From: Taxillus chinensis
Lineage: Eukaryota; Streptophyta; Magnoliopsida; Santalales; Loranthaceae
Direction: 5' to 3'
Assembly: GCA_023512835.1 (NCBI GenBank)
Contig: CM042092.1
Coordinates: 635,984-699,983 of the forward strand
DNA: 64,000 nt
Part shown: positions 36,100 through 49,000 of the stretch, piece after piece
Layout of the letters: each line of letters opens with the position of its first letter
Position numbering within the stretch: position 1 is the first letter of the stretch
Notes under the pieces: model-generated
The model's input: only the letters and a program-made list of their open reading frames with translations
The model's database searches: none
What the model was told of the DNA's origin: nothing
Made by a program: the position numbers and the translations under genes

Positions 36100-36176
36100 C
36101 CCACAACAACAAAATGCCGACTATAGCAAGTGAAAGCGGAGAACGGGAAGAGAAGAGAAGAGAAAACAGGCGCAAA

Positions 36177-36590
36177 ATGACGAACAACGCCCCCTTTTTT
36201 ACAGTCATAGAGCCTCATCATCACCATCAAATCAGCGACGTCAGGGGCGGGGGCTGCGGCGGCGGCGGAGGCACGCAAAGATCCATAGAACCCACCCACC
36301 TCAAACTTCAGAAGAAGACAAGGAAGAAACAGTGGTGGAGAAAGGCGCTCTCTCTCAAGTGGATCAGTGTGGATCGCGACGGCGGAGAAGTTCACCTTTC
36401 CGGAGCCAGAGGCTTCAGGAGGTCAGGGGGGTCAGCCATGCCGTACCGGACAGCTCGCCGACCTTCAATGAGGCCTATCGCCGGAACTGTTACGCCGGCG
36501 TGGAAGGGCGGCACGGAGATTCCGTATATCAGCCTGAGGGAGCAGGACAACATCACCGCCAGACGGGTGCCCATATATTTGGTTACGTGA
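36177..36590 (+). CDS. Small uncharacterised plant protein ending PIYLVT
   Basis: An intronless frame of 137 residues. I chose ATG 36177 rather than the in-frame ATG at 36114 because the TATA box at 36092 would place the transcript start between the two. The N-terminus MTNNAPFFTVIEPHHHHQ is followed by a glycine run (GGGCGGGGG) and a basic stretch (KKTRKKQWWRKALSLKWISV). The C-terminal third is rich in Arg, Pro and Thr and ends with IPYISLREQDN...VPIYLVT. To my recollection this ending is shared by a group of small uncharacterised plant proteins. There is no signal peptide or membrane segment; the basic region could direct it to the nucleus, but that is a guess. Function unknown. An overlapping antisense frame is the shadow of the GC-rich codon pattern. 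Confidence 0.65.
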   Translation: MTNNAPFFTVIEPHHHHQISDVRGGGCGGGGGTQRSIEPTHLKLQKKTRKKQWWRKALSLKWISVDRDGGEVHLSGARGFRRSGGSAMPYRTARRPSMRPIAGTVTPAWKGGTEIPYISLREQDNITARRVPIYLVT

Positions 36591-39050
36591 CCATTTTATT
36601 GATTTATTTAGAGATTTCTTTTGGTCTCTGCGATTCATTTGTACTTGGTACCGTGTTGGTTGGTTTGCACATTGTGTTAAGTTGGGCGTCGCTGTAGTAC
36701 TGTCGTTGTTTTATATTTCTGTTTGAACCAGAACCAGACCAGATGTTGGCTCTTATCTTTGTAGTCTCCTCCCTTTTATTAATGCATTTGACAACTCTTA
36801 AAACCTATGAAAATGAGCATTTCCGTGTTCCAAATTTCCAAAAGGAAATAATAATAATGATAATAAGTTCCTTTTGTGCGTCTTTCAAACTAATTTATTA
36901 AACTAATAAAATACAAACTCAATTGTATAATTATTTGTACAAATTACAAATAAATCTTTTTCAAACAAAATCCCAAAGGGATGGCCACGCCTCAGGGTGG
37001 TCCCCACGACCCCCAACGGCTCTTAAACTAAACGGCACATTTGAAATCATTAGGACTGTCACCGACAGCAACGTGCCTCGTACATGTATCGTTCTCACAT
37101 AAATTTGCATTAATAAAAGTGGTGTTCAAAATAACCGGAAATGGAAAATCGGACTCGAAAATGAAAATTCGGTGTGGTTATTTGGTTCGCTTCTAATTCT
37201 GATCTTATAGTTATTCAATTCTTCACGTATGGTTCTTCGATTAATCTAATTAGTTATAATAGTTTTTGTTTATATAATAACTAGTTGCGGTTTAATCCTT
37301 AAACACCAAAAACTTCGTTAGATATGTAATATCTATAGTAATAAAAGGTTTAAATCTAGAGATATCTTTTCTAAATATGTTACTTGTCAAGCAAAACTGA
37401 ATTAATATTTCTAAATTAGTGGGGAAATGTTGAATAGTTTGTGAACATTAAATCTCACATGAAATGATATGTCTGTTGACAGCAAAAGGTACCGGCTCTT
37501 TTTTGAAGGGATATCACTTTAAAAAATGATGACATTTTATGATTTATAAATTTTCATGCAATATTAAAGTTCTACATTTAATTTTTTAGAGAGTTTGAAT
37601 TCTGTTATATCCTAGATGATGTTTAAATCCTTAAGAAAAGTGATTTCACGCCTCAGACCAATATATTTGTCACATTAGCTTTAAGATTTTCTTGACAGGT
37701 GACACTGGAATTAATACATGTAGATGAGTGCTTAATTATTCACGGAAACCTATTTTGACAGAAAAAATCTGTGTTTATGAAATACATCGTGCTAACCTAC
37801 TACTGTGAAAGGCATGTCTGCAAAATGATGCAGGGGATCTATTTCTATATGCAATTATTGATATGTGATATTATCAAACCATATTTCTAAAATAAATACC
37901 TTTTATTAAGTGATACACGAGTGTTTATATTTCTAAAATAAATATTTTTTATTTTATTTTATTCTATTTTTTAAAATTAACTTTATACTATGTTTTAGAT
38001 TATATGTATCATAAAATATTTTTCAAAAATACAAACAAACATAAAAGTAAACATTTTCCTAAAAATTATTTTTATTTAAAAATATTTTAGAGTTGAATAT
38101 AATATAAGGTTGCCACTTGTCCCCATACTATCGGAATTAATATTTACGTTGACATTTTTTTTTATAAGTACCTTGACATAATTCTTAAGATCATATAGTT
38201 TTGCGATATCTCAAAGAGCATTCATATCGGCTTTCGTGTATCCATTTTTCATATAATTTAAAAATATTTTAAGATTTTAATAAAAATAATTCTCCATTAG
38301 CTTTTTTTTAAAATGAATTTTGAAAATAATAAATAAATAGTAAATATATTGAGAATGTTAATATATTTATTTCAAAAAACACTTTTTATAATTTTGTTTA
38401 TATTTTTTGGCATATGTAAATTTCTCAAGAGTAGTAAATGGAAGAAAGAAAACAATAAAAGAATATTATTTTAATAAAATATAAATTAGAGAATAAGATG
38501 TATGGAATTTTTTAAAGTAAAGAAAATTTAGAATAAGTTTTAAAAAAATATATGACTCTACTAATATATAGTGATCGATTGGATCGGAACCAAACTTGCC
38601 TTTAGTAGATTTCAAAGAAAAAAGAAAAAAGAGAATAGAAATAGCCTATTCGGAAACCTATTCCAAAGTGGTGACTTTTTAAATTTTTAATGATTATACA
38701 TTTGTTTTTTAAGATGACATTTTCAATGAGCATTATATTTTAATAAATTCGATTAATAATAGATTATAAATTTTATTAAAAATTTTAAACTTTAAATTAC
38801 CATAATCAAATTTAACTAATATTGTCAAAATTTAAATTTTTAATAAAATTTATAATTAAAATATAATTCACAATTAATATTATTTTATGTAATAAATTTA
38901 TTAAAATATTTAATTATTTCAATTAATACTTACCTCTTTAATTTTTTTATTTTCTAAAATAATAAAAAACGTAGACAGCGTTGGAACCGTATAAACCGTT
39001 GTACTATTTCACGTGCACGCTGCTAAATCTGTCGTCCACCGTCACCGGGA
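36591..39050. other. Intergenic, AT-rich, no gene seen
   Basis: This interval lies between two host loci. It has a small GC-richer island (36975-37080, GGGATGGCCACGCCTCAGGG) and long AT-rich stretches with self-complementary A/T text near 38740-38920. No frame or RNA gene is supported. The island may be an old transposon fragment. Confidence 0.4.
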
Positions 39051-39053
39051 GCT

Positions 39054-39718
39054 ATGGAAACCATCGAGCACAGAACAGTCACCGTCAACGGCATAAACAT
39101 GCATCGTAGCTGAGAAAGGCCAAGGCCCGGTGGTTCTACCCATCCACGGCTTCCTGGAGCTCTGGTACTCCTGGCGGCACCAGATCCTGGACCAGCAGGG
39201 GTGGCTACCGAGCGGTGGTGCCGGACCTCCGCGGATATGGAGACACCGACGCGCCATCGCATCCCTCCTCGTACACCCTGTTCCACGTGATCGGCGACCT
39301 GATCGAGCTGTTGGACGCTGTCGCCGGAGACCAGGAGAAGGTGTTCGTGGTGGGCTACGACTGGGCGCCATCATCGCGTGGAGCGTTTTGCCTTTTTCGC
39401 CCCGACCGCGTCAGGGCTCTGGTGAATCTGAGCGTCCTTGTTGCCCGAAACCCACACCACAAGCCTATGGAGACCTTACGTGCCGTCTATGGCGATGACT
39501 ACTACATGTGCAGGTTCCAGGTCGGATCACTCGCAAATTTGTGTTTTGTGTTTTCCGACCGCGTCAGGGCTCTGTTTTGTGTTTTTCTAGGGAATATATT
39601 TGAGTTTAGTGCTTTGTGCTTTCACAAGAGAAGGCTTGGATGTCGGACACTACATCCTTGTACCACCTGAATTGGCTCAGAGTGGGAGATCTCCTTTCAC
39701 AGAAAATATGGAATCTCT

Positions 39719-39759
<41 letters not shown>

Positions 39760-40587
39760 TTATGTTCATATGAGATGTGACAAACATGGTCCTAGACCAT
39801 ATTAAATTGTCGGGTTTGATTTTGTAGTCACAGATTGACAAATTGAATCTCAGATCTGATTTAAGAGGTGGGTGTTGTAGGAAGCCGGGGACATGGAAGG
39901 TGAGTTTGCGGAGATCGGGACTGAAAGGGTGCTCAAGAAATGTCTAACCTTACCGTAATCCGGGTCCGCTTTTCCTGCCCATGGAAAGGCCTGAGGCACA
40001 GCGGATAAGACACCAGTCGCGTTACCCTCCTGGTTGTCAGAAGAAGACATTTCTTACTACGTCAGCAAATACGAGAAGAAAGGTTTCACCGAGCGTTGAA
40101 CCACTACCGAGCATTAGACCTGTAAAACATTTTCTTTTCTTTCTTTTGGTTTTATCTTTTATTTATTTTATTTTAGGGGATGTCCGATTCCTGAGAGTAA
40201 AACAATCATAATTTTGCGGTTTTTTATAGGGGATTGGAATGAGTGTGGGTATTGGTATAGGCATTCTTGTTTTGGTTTGGTTTGTGTTTTGTTAGCGTGT
40301 TTGAATGGAGGAAGGATTTGTGCGTGGTTGATGTGTAGGAACTGGGAATTAAATGCAGCGTGGACGGGGACTCAGATTAAGGTGCCGGTGAAGTTTATAG
40401 TGGGCGACCAGGATCTCACTTACAGTGGACCAGGCACCAAAGGACTACATTCACAATGGTGGGTTCAAGAGAGATGTGCCCTTCTTGCAGGAATTGGTGA
40501 TCATGGCCGGTGTCGGACACTTCCCGCACTAGGAAAAGCCCGAAGACATCAATGACCATATTTTACGATTTCATCCATAAGTTCTGA
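39054..40587 (+). pseudogene. Soluble epoxide hydrolase (alpha/beta hydrolase), three exons with many frame breaks
   Basis: Family members hydrolyse epoxides, such as fatty-acid epoxides, to diols in the cytosol. Exons 39054-39520, 39881-40121 and 40339-40587 have GT-AG joins at the family's usual places. Visible parts: METIEHRTVTVNGINMH, the oxyanion region HGFLELWYSWRHQILDQQG, PDLRGYGDTDAPSHPSSYTL, the nucleophile motif G-Y-D-W-G with its Asp, RPDRVRALVNLSV, the lid segment LPSWLSEEDISYYVSKYEKK, and VPVKFIVGDQDLTYSGPGTK with the charge-relay Asp. GVGHF has the catalytic His. About nine one-base shifts (near 39105, 39202, 39365, 39387, 39945, 40000, 40093, 40443, 40565) and one TAG (near 40529) interrupt it, yet the amino-acid text between them is intact. 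That pattern fits a recent pseudogene or uncorrected read errors. Confidence 0.82.
39721..39757 (+). repeat. (TA)n microsatellite in intron 1 of the epoxide hydrolase
   Basis: An uninterrupted AT dinucleotide run of about 37 bp, a common intronic microsatellite. Confidence 0.9.
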
Positions 40588-42300
40588 TTGATTTCCGCCG
40601 GTTGGGATCGAGTTTGTGCTTCACTGTTCAGCTTTCTTTGTGTCAAAGCCTGAAAAATAAAATAATAAAATAAAAACTGAAACTCAATTATGTAGCATTG
40701 GGATGGTGTCTTGGTCCCGTCACGTGATTAAGTCCTTCGGTGTATTTTTAATCAATAAATAATCTTGAAAAAAAAAAAACATAACATGTTTTATGTTTCT
40801 TTGGTACATCGGTTTTACAATAATTTTAATATAATTTTACTGCAATATTGGTCGAAAATCTTGTTCAAATAATAAAGGAATGGCAAGGGATTTGATCCGA
40901 ATATGCAGAGTCTCAATCCAACCATGTAATTTGGGTGGATCGAGTCGAGTTGGGCGGTTGGCATTATAGCTTATATTTTTTAAAAAAATGTAAGTTGAGA
41001 CGAATCAGATTCAATCCAATAACTCATGATCATCAAAACAGATTGGAACGAGTTAATTTTGTCATTCTACCGTAGCTTTTTGACATTTGACAATGACAAA
41101 CCGTTGACAGGCTGTAGAAAGGAGGTTTTGCCAAACCATTTGTGGTCCAAGTATTTGTGTGGTCCACTTTCTACGTTCTAATGAAAATAATTTTTGAGAT
41201 AGTACGAGTTTTAATTTTTATAAAAATTCGTTGAAAACAATTTATGTGATATGTATTCGGGACATGACAAGTCCAGATATGGAAACTTTCCTTAGATATG
41301 ACACGCCATGCCGAAGACCATGAATAGTGCTTGGACAAACATGGAAGCATGTCCACATATCCCTGCATTTCACAGGTGATCATTTAGACACTGTTATAGC
41401 TAACAACACTAGCACTCCGTCCACCAATTGCAATAGGGTGTAGTACATTGGAGGATCTACTAATTATCTTTAGAATTTTTTTCCTTTTCTTTTCTTTTGG
41501 AGACAAAAACAAACGAATCTCTTCATGAGGAAGTAGAGTTGAACTCTACTTGGGATTTGGGAATTCAAATACTAAAGATATGGTATTCTATAAATTTTGA
41601 ATTCGACATTAAAAGAAAGGATGCACTGTTGTCCATCAAACATTGGGAGTGAGCTTTGATAGGCGCGAAAAAAAGTGTAAAATGATGTCCTTGATGGTCG
41701 ATTACAATGGCCATACGAGAAGTTTGTGCCACGAGGCCTAATTGCAACTCAACGGACCAGTGTTTCGGTGCGGGATAATTTGTTGCATGTATGTGTATGT
41801 GAAAGCATTTTCATGCTACAGCATGCTCGCAAAGCACAAATTTTATGACATGCCAAGTACATTTAGTGCGCGATTGAAAAGAAAAAAGAGAGAAAAAATT
41901 TATTTCTTTTCTATGTTTAGTGTGAAAAAGAAAAAAGAATGATTTATTATCATGAGAAATTCCTAAATAAATCAAGTTGACAATCTTGCCCTCCATCATT
42001 CGTTGTGGTGCTGCCTAGGGATTTGGGGGGGTGTTTGTTTCACAAGTAGTGTGGGGTGGGGTTAGCGTCGGGCGGGCGAGCATGTAGGCGTCAGACAGAT
42101 AAAAGCATTTTTTTAAATGTAAATTTTTATTTAATAAATTTTAATAATTATAATCATATTTTAATCGAGTTAATACATTACCTTCTTTTGTTTTATATAT
42201 CAAATACGGGTAAGATAATTAAAATTTTTATTCATTTCCTATGTTAATTTCATTTCTTTAATGATTCCATTCTCCCTAATTTTATTCTAACGTACCAAAA
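40588..42300. other. 3' flank and intergenic sequence, no gene seen
   Basis: Downstream of the epoxide hydrolase there is mixed-composition DNA with short frames only. CGAGTCGAGTTGGGCGG near 40944 is similar in style to TE-associated text near 11310. No RNA gene or repeat boundary is supported. Confidence 0.35.
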
Positions 42301-44313
42301 GAGTATTAGTAGTAGATTATAGAAATTCGTTTTTTATATTTAATAATAAAAAAGTTAAAATAATTATCTAAATACTTTGGACTAATTATTATAATGAGTT
42401 GTTATTATCAACATTATTATTATTATTATTATGATAATTCTTAAGGCCATTATTATTATTATTATTATTATTATTAAAAGATAGTATAAAAGGAGGGAAA
42501 TTTATGGTGTAAATCCTACGTGCGTTAGTCTTGCGTAGAGCTTGGAAGGAGTAGGGTTTGAAGCATTTGGTTCTTCCGATCTCTCAAGTTTGAATCCAAG
42601 TAGGTGACTCTTGATTATTGGTTTTTTAATTCTTGATGATCCTATTTCATGAACGCGAATTGTAGGAGTTACTGGGTGAAATCTATGTATGTTTTGTCCT
42701 AATATATATATATATATATAATATCACTACGTTCGTTCGGTGTCCGTTTCGTGCGCCGCGTTAGGGAGTTGACGAAGACGGTGACATCTCCGTCTTTGCG
42801 CCGCGGTGATAGAGGGGCGTGGAAGGCTGTTGCGCCCGCACGAGGAGGCAAAAGAGAGGATCGGCGGCGACCCCACGCCCGGGAGCGACCGCGTGCGTTC
42901 CACGTGATCTGCGCACCCCGTGCATCATGCGCCGATCTGCGTGCCGTGTGCCGTGCGTCTACGCGCCTCGGCTAGCGGGAGTGATGGAGAGGTGGGGCGG
43001 CGAAATTTGTGCCGCCGCCGGTGTTCTGAAAGCACCTTGCGCGTTGGGCGTGAGGAAGAAGGGGGATGGTTGTGCGGTGCGCGAGCCTTCACTGCACCCA
43101 CGAGGCCGGGCTTGATGGGTCGGTCCTTCAGAGCCGGCCCACGCTCTTCAGCACTAAATAATAATAATAATAAATAAAGGTTGGATCTTGTATTTATATA
43201 TATACACATGTCTAATATATATATATATATTTATATTTATATATATTAATGTTAGATTAATTATGAGAGGATGTACATATGTAAATATTGTTAGAGATTT
43301 GATATTACTAAATTAATAGTGGAAGTTCTCAAAAATTGACTATAAAATTATTGTTTGGGCTTGATCATGTTAGTTGATAATTTAAGTGTGAATTTGGACA
43401 TGTTACTACTTGTTGGCTTTAGAATTGTTACGTTAGTACCGGCTTGTTGGTTTAAATGTTTGTATGAGAGATTTTGTTCATTATTTACTACTTGTTTGTA
43501 TTGATTATTGGCTACAAGAAATTTTTGTTCATTATTTACTTTGTGTGGAATTGGTGATGGAGCTGATCTGGGTTACCGTAGGTCCCACATAAGGTCGGCA
43601 AGAGGCCACAGATCCTCTATATGGCTGGTAACCCAGTCCCCTATGTGGTGGGTTGTCATTAGGGACACCACGGGTCCCACATACTGGCTATTTCTGTAAG
43701 CCTGGATTCCTGGAGTTGTAGCGGGATCCAGTGGATGTTTGGTCTACGGGTGTGAACCTTTAATGGATGTGTCGTAATATGATATCTCATTTTGCAATTA
43801 AATGAAAGTTTCTTAGGATAAGTGTAGAACACTACACCGACACATGCAACACGTACCATGAAAACTTAGGATTTTATGTGATAGGATGGTGGAGTTGGAG
43901 ATCACCTACTCGGGCATTCATGCTCACCCTACTTTATTTCTTTTTCCTACAGGTTGTAGGAATAGCTGGTGGAGCCATAGCGGAGCCGGTCGAGACATCT
44001 TAGGTGTAGGATTCATTTTATGGACCTATTTATTATTTTGATTATTTATTATTCCTGACTTGGGTCCGTGATGATTTGTATGAACCTTTTGGTGGAATCT
44101 TATTTGTGATTTATTTTGTTGCTGGACACTTATGAGAATTGATTGCATTGTCATTCTTTTTAATAAATTTTGAATGTGATTCTTTGGAGTGTATAATTCT
44201 ACCCTCTGTAGTGTTGAAAAGGTTTGGATTAGTCACTAACCCTACTACTCCTAGTGGGCATGGGGAAGTCGCTGCTTTGGTTCCAGTGGGTTTTGGAATT
44301 TGGGGGCATGACA
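42300..44313 (+). repeat. Gypsy-type solo LTR, same family as the LTR at 59373-61510
   Basis: The right end is TTTGGGGGCATGACA (44313). It has a TATA box (GTATAAAAGG, 42484-42493). It shares long phrases with the reverse complement of 59373-61510: GCTCACCCTACTTTAT, CTACAGGTTGTAGG, GGTGGAGCCATAGC, and the box GGTAACCCAG...GGGACACCAC. Both contain a GC-rich block of a few hundred bp flanked by AT-rich DNA (here 42725-43140). No gag follows and there is no clear primer binding site. The left end is approximate. Confidence 0.65.
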
Positions 44314-44449
44314 CATACAAAGCGGTGCTATCCGAATTCCCTATACAAACATACATCAAAGGTATGAAAGTACTTTTCCAAATGTCAAACAATCATTATA
44401 AGTATATTATAAAAATCATTACATAAACTCGGTCAATTCTTACAACTAT
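44314..44449. other. Short spacer between two LTRs
   Basis: About 135 bp between the gypsy-type LTR and the truncated reverse LTR. No primer binding site motif is visible, which supports the solo-LTR reading of the left neighbour. Confidence 0.35.
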
Positions 44450-45501
44450 CCACGGACCTCTGTTGTTTAAAACTCAACACTTTGCATGTACTAGCCTCTT
44501 TCGAAAGTGATCTAGCCGTGTGTATACCCTAGCTTGGGGGACGGGCAACCCATTAAGAGCTCAAGTTTGTTTGAGTGTAGATCGACATCACACCAACCCT
44601 AACTAGGTTACAAGCAAGATTACTAACTTTGTAAATTATAATCTTTACAAGTCAAATCTCTTAATCCATCCAGATTATCAATGTCTTCTTCGATCCATAA
44701 TTAATAACCTTAAACAAGAATTAAGATGGCCAAACCTAATTCTCACATGTAAATTCAAGAGACTTGATAAACACAAAAGGGAATTTAAATTAACATACCA
44801 AAATAAAAGAAATTAAAGGCTTACATCAATATCCATCCTCCCTCCCATGGAGGTTTAAGCTACCATAGTGATAAACAAAATAATTATTCTTGCCATGAGA
44901 ACCCAAACGATTCCTCTCTCTCCTCAATTCAACGATGCCCTCAAATTATATCAATTTCCCCTTTTTTAGATCCATTCCCGCGTGTGAGATCCATCCAACC
45001 GTCAATAACCGCTCCTCCATTAATTTGAAGTTGTTTCCTCTCAAAAATGATTGATGGAGAGTCATCAGATCCTTTTAAAGAAGAGATCTAGGTCACATAA
45101 GTGGTATCTCAAGGAGTTACGTGGGTGCGCAGTTACGTTGTGCGAACCGCTAATTAGGTCATTCGATTAACTTCAATTTGAAATGACCATTTCACATGAC
45201 CAAGCTCTTGGGAGCTTTTGGTCGAAATAATTGGCTCCGTCATTTCTTTTTTGGTCATTTCAAATTTGAAATGACCCGCAAAGATTGTTCCTTGCTCCTT
45301 CTTTCTTTCTTTGGACCTCGTACTTGACCTGCTTTTCCATTTAAAGACAACAAAAACACCACGTAAAGGATCTACTAATGCTATGTTGGGGGGGTTAGTT
45401 CATTAATCATTCAAATTCATCAAAATAAAGTTAAAGGTGTGATCTTTTATCATAAAATCCCCTTCATTTGACACCAAAATGTGTTTGAAAACCCCCCAAC
45501 A
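44450..45501 (-). repeat. LTR relative of the 21403-22753 solo LTR, reverse orientation, end missing
   Basis: Read on the minus strand from TGTTGGGGGG (45501), it follows the 21403-22753 element almost phrase by phrase: GTGTCAAATGAAxGGxATTT, ATTAATGAACT, the GACCA/TGACC-rich part, a short GA run, GAATTAGGTTTGGCCATC, then TGTGATG, TCTACACTCAAACAA and GGCTAGATCACT. Similarity fades near 44450, so the 3' end is lost or diverged. Confidence 0.75.
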
Positions 45502-45651
45502 ACAACTCTACACTTAGAACTTGCCTGCCTCGAGCCAATTAGAATTATGAGGCATAAAGAAAAGTAAGACAATGAATTGATATAAGAGCATGTGAAAGAA
45601 TAAAACATTCATAAAACATATGGTTCAACTCTTAATATCATTGTTGGACCC
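45502..45651. other. Short spacer
   Basis: About 150 bp between the reverse LTR and the start of the large gypsy element. No feature seen. Confidence 0.3.
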
Positions 45652-46039
45652 CATTTTGACCAGCCGATCACAACCAAAGAAATCCAAAAATAAGAGTCAT
45701 TTCCGAGGGATCTCAAAATGTCCCAAGGTCAACACCAAATGATAGAGGACAAAATTTGGAAACCAACGCACTTGACCATGCCCGAATCCGATTTAAAACG
45801 AAGAAGTTATGACTAAATAAAATAGCTTTTAGATGAAAAGTCAAACTTACGAAAGGATGATCAAACGCCTTCGGTCAAATTGACCGAAAATATGATTGCG
45901 AAATCTCCCGAGGCCGTTCGGCGACCATGGTCGCAGCCTCAAGCCCAAAGTTAGCCTCCGAGACTCAGAAGCAGAGCCTCGAAGACCCGTAGCACTCGAA
46001 ACTCGTAGTCTCTGAGCTTGCGGACCCGCAGCCCAAATT

Positions 46040-49000
46040 TAGGGGTGAAACTTCAAACCGCCCAAATCGGTAAAAAACCGAACCATCAAAACCGTTGGTT
46101 TATCAAACTGTTTAAACCAAACAAATTTTGGTTTGGTTTGATTTTGAAACCGATTACATTTTTGGTTTGGTTTGGTTTGAAATTTGAGAAGGCGGTTTAA
46201 AACCGAACCGAACCCACATAAGTCTACCGTTTCGTCTCCCGAAGCCGACGCCAAGTCCCGAGATTCCATCATCGTGTCGACTCTTAAGAAGTCGGAGAGG
46301 AGACTCAGACATCCCGGGGTTCGACTTTTTCGTTCTCCTACTTCCTACTTCCCACTCCTACTCTCCCACGACTCCCAATCACAAGGCCCCCTCGACTCCT
46401 AGTCCGCAATCGTCACCGCATCAGTCCCTACTCCCTAACAAAGAGAGAGAGAGATGACCATCGTTGCTTGGTTCCGACTTCCGAATCTCTCGATCGTTCG
46501 TGGCGACCGGTGACCGCGTTCGTCGCTGAGAGAGAGAGAGACCATCATTCGTGGCGGTGGTGTGGATTTGTTAATCTTTGTCAACCTTCGACCTCCACGG
46601 ATCCACCTCATATTTTGTCCGGATCGATTTGTGAATCTCATGGTATGTATGGACTTATCTGTCTTCTCTATGAATTTTATTGCTGAAAATATTCCTTAAT
46701 TACTTAAGCATGTATGAGTCTAATCCGTTCACAAGAGAAAACTTCATAATAAAATTAATTTTTAAAATTAATGTCTGACCTTGAGGCTTGAGCTATGTAT
46801 GTCGTGGACCGATACATTGATGTCGCCAAAATAGAACCTAATTAGTGCCTAACTACTAGCTATCACACCGCATGCCAAAGCCACCATAATTCCATATACA
46901 ATTATACATATCCCTTTATGGAAATAATAAAAACCTTCTATTGATATCATGTTAATTTTGAGCCTTTAAAGCTGTCATGATTACGTGGGTACATTAGGTA
47001 TAAATATTAATCATCCATTTCATTACTACTATTATTATTAACAAATAATAAATTATATTAAATATTTTATAACAAGTAAATTGTTAAAAATTGGATTATT
47101 ATCTCATTACAATTATAATACATACTCATAGTTGTTTATTGTTAATGGCCGTAACTTGAAATTTTTTTTTTTCAACTCGTGAGCAAATGATTCTAGTCTT
47201 AAATTGTTAAATTGTAATGAACAAATGATTGATAGTTTTTTTAAATTGCTTAAATTTAGCTATGAGCAAATAGTTTTTTTTAGCCATGAACGATTGTTAA
47301 ATTGCTTAAATTTTAGCAATGAGTAAATGTTTCTAGTTTTTTTCCAGCCATGAGCAATTGTTAAATTGCTAATACATACTCACTTTTTTTCATCCAAGAA
47401 TCATATATAACATGCTCAAATGTTCGCCTTCTCAATGATTCTAGTTCTAGGCTTATAGCATGTTAAAGAATGTCCGACTGCTTCTATTTTTCATGATTTT
47501 TAATTTATTTATTTCAAAACCTCGTGTATGATTTATTGTTTGCTGTGGTATGATGGATAGCTTATGGTTGTGAATTTGCCACGGTTATACTATTAATGTT
47601 ATGATGTTTGTTTTCTTTATATTTACTTTGTGAAGATAAGTGAATAAAATGGAAGCCAATCCGGCTAACGAGCAATGATGTACCGTATTTATAATTGAAT
47701 CTACCGCAGAAAAAGTTGTGCTTCCTAATGCTATTTCGATCTGAAGAAGGCATCTAAGAAAAACAAAGAAAAGAGGAAGGGTAGTAAAAAGACATCGATG
47801 TGTGGTCTCATTTCAAGATACGTGATGATGGTAGAGCTGAGTGTAATTATTGTGGCCAAGATTACAAATATAACACAAAGACTTGTGGAACTAGCACTCT
47901 TATGAAATCATGTTGAGGTGAAATGTAAGAAGTACCAATTATGGATTGAAGACAAAAAAAGATAAGGCAATAACTCAATTCATCAAATCCAAGGCAGCCG
48001 AGGAGGACGAAGTTAGTGGCAAGAAATATGATCCAAAAGAGGTTAGAGGTGAGATTGCTACCTACTTTATTTTAGCTAGGTTACCTTTTAAACATGCACA
48101 AGATGAAGGTTTTCGGCGATATACAAGGTATTTTTATCCAACATTTCAATTCCCTTCAAGAGTTATAATTGCAAAAGATATCCATCGATGTATTTGGATG
48201 AAAAGACTAATTTAAAAAAAGAGTTGAAGAAGTATGGAGTTTCTCTCACCACCGATTGTTGGACTTCAATTCAAAACATTGGTTATATGTGTCGAGGACC
48301 CATTGGATTAGTAATGATTGGACTATGCAGAAAAGAATACTTAGTTTCATTCAAGTTCCAAGTCATAAAGGAGAAATAATCGGTAAAGAGTTAATTGCTT
48401 GTCTTCATGATTGGGGTATTGATAGTGTTTTGTGTGATGGTTGACAATGCATCTTCCAATGATGTTGCATTAAGGAAGTTGAAGTCAGCTCTTCAAGAGA
48501 AGAAACATGGTTTAGTTCTTGATGGGGAAATGTTTCATATGCTGACGTAGTGCTCACATACTTAATTTGGTGGTTTGTGATGGTCTTAAGGAAATTAGTC
48601 ATGCTATTTCATGCATTCAAATGCAGAAGATATCCAAGATCTTCTACGCGCGGTTGAAAAGATTCAAAGAGAGTTGCAAAGCAGCCGGCATTGAGACACG
48701 TGCTTTGTTGTGTTTGGATGTTTTTACTTAGATGGAATTCCACTTTCTTGATGTTAGAAACAACATTAAAGTTCAAGAAGGCATTTGAAATCTTAGATGG
48801 AGATGCGAATTACACCAAGTATTTTGAAGATGAAAGGGTGAATGGAAAAATAATAGATGGTCCACCAATACAATAAGATTGGGAGAAGGCACAAGTATTT
48901 GTGAAATTCTTGAGAACATTTTATAAGGTGACTTTGAGAATTAGTGACTCTTTGTATATGACATCCAATTTATTTTTCAAGGAAATTTGTGAAGTTCAAG

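Noticed and set aside
39023..39498. Long antisense frames opposite the epoxide hydrolase exon 1
   Set aside because: GC-rich shadow of the true coding strand; the sense strand carries the alpha/beta hydrolase motifs.
42751..43209. Arg- and Ala-rich frames at 42.8-43.2 kb and similar ones at 60.5-61.1 kb
   Set aside because: They lie in the CpG-rich block of two related LTRs, exist on both strands, and show no domain.
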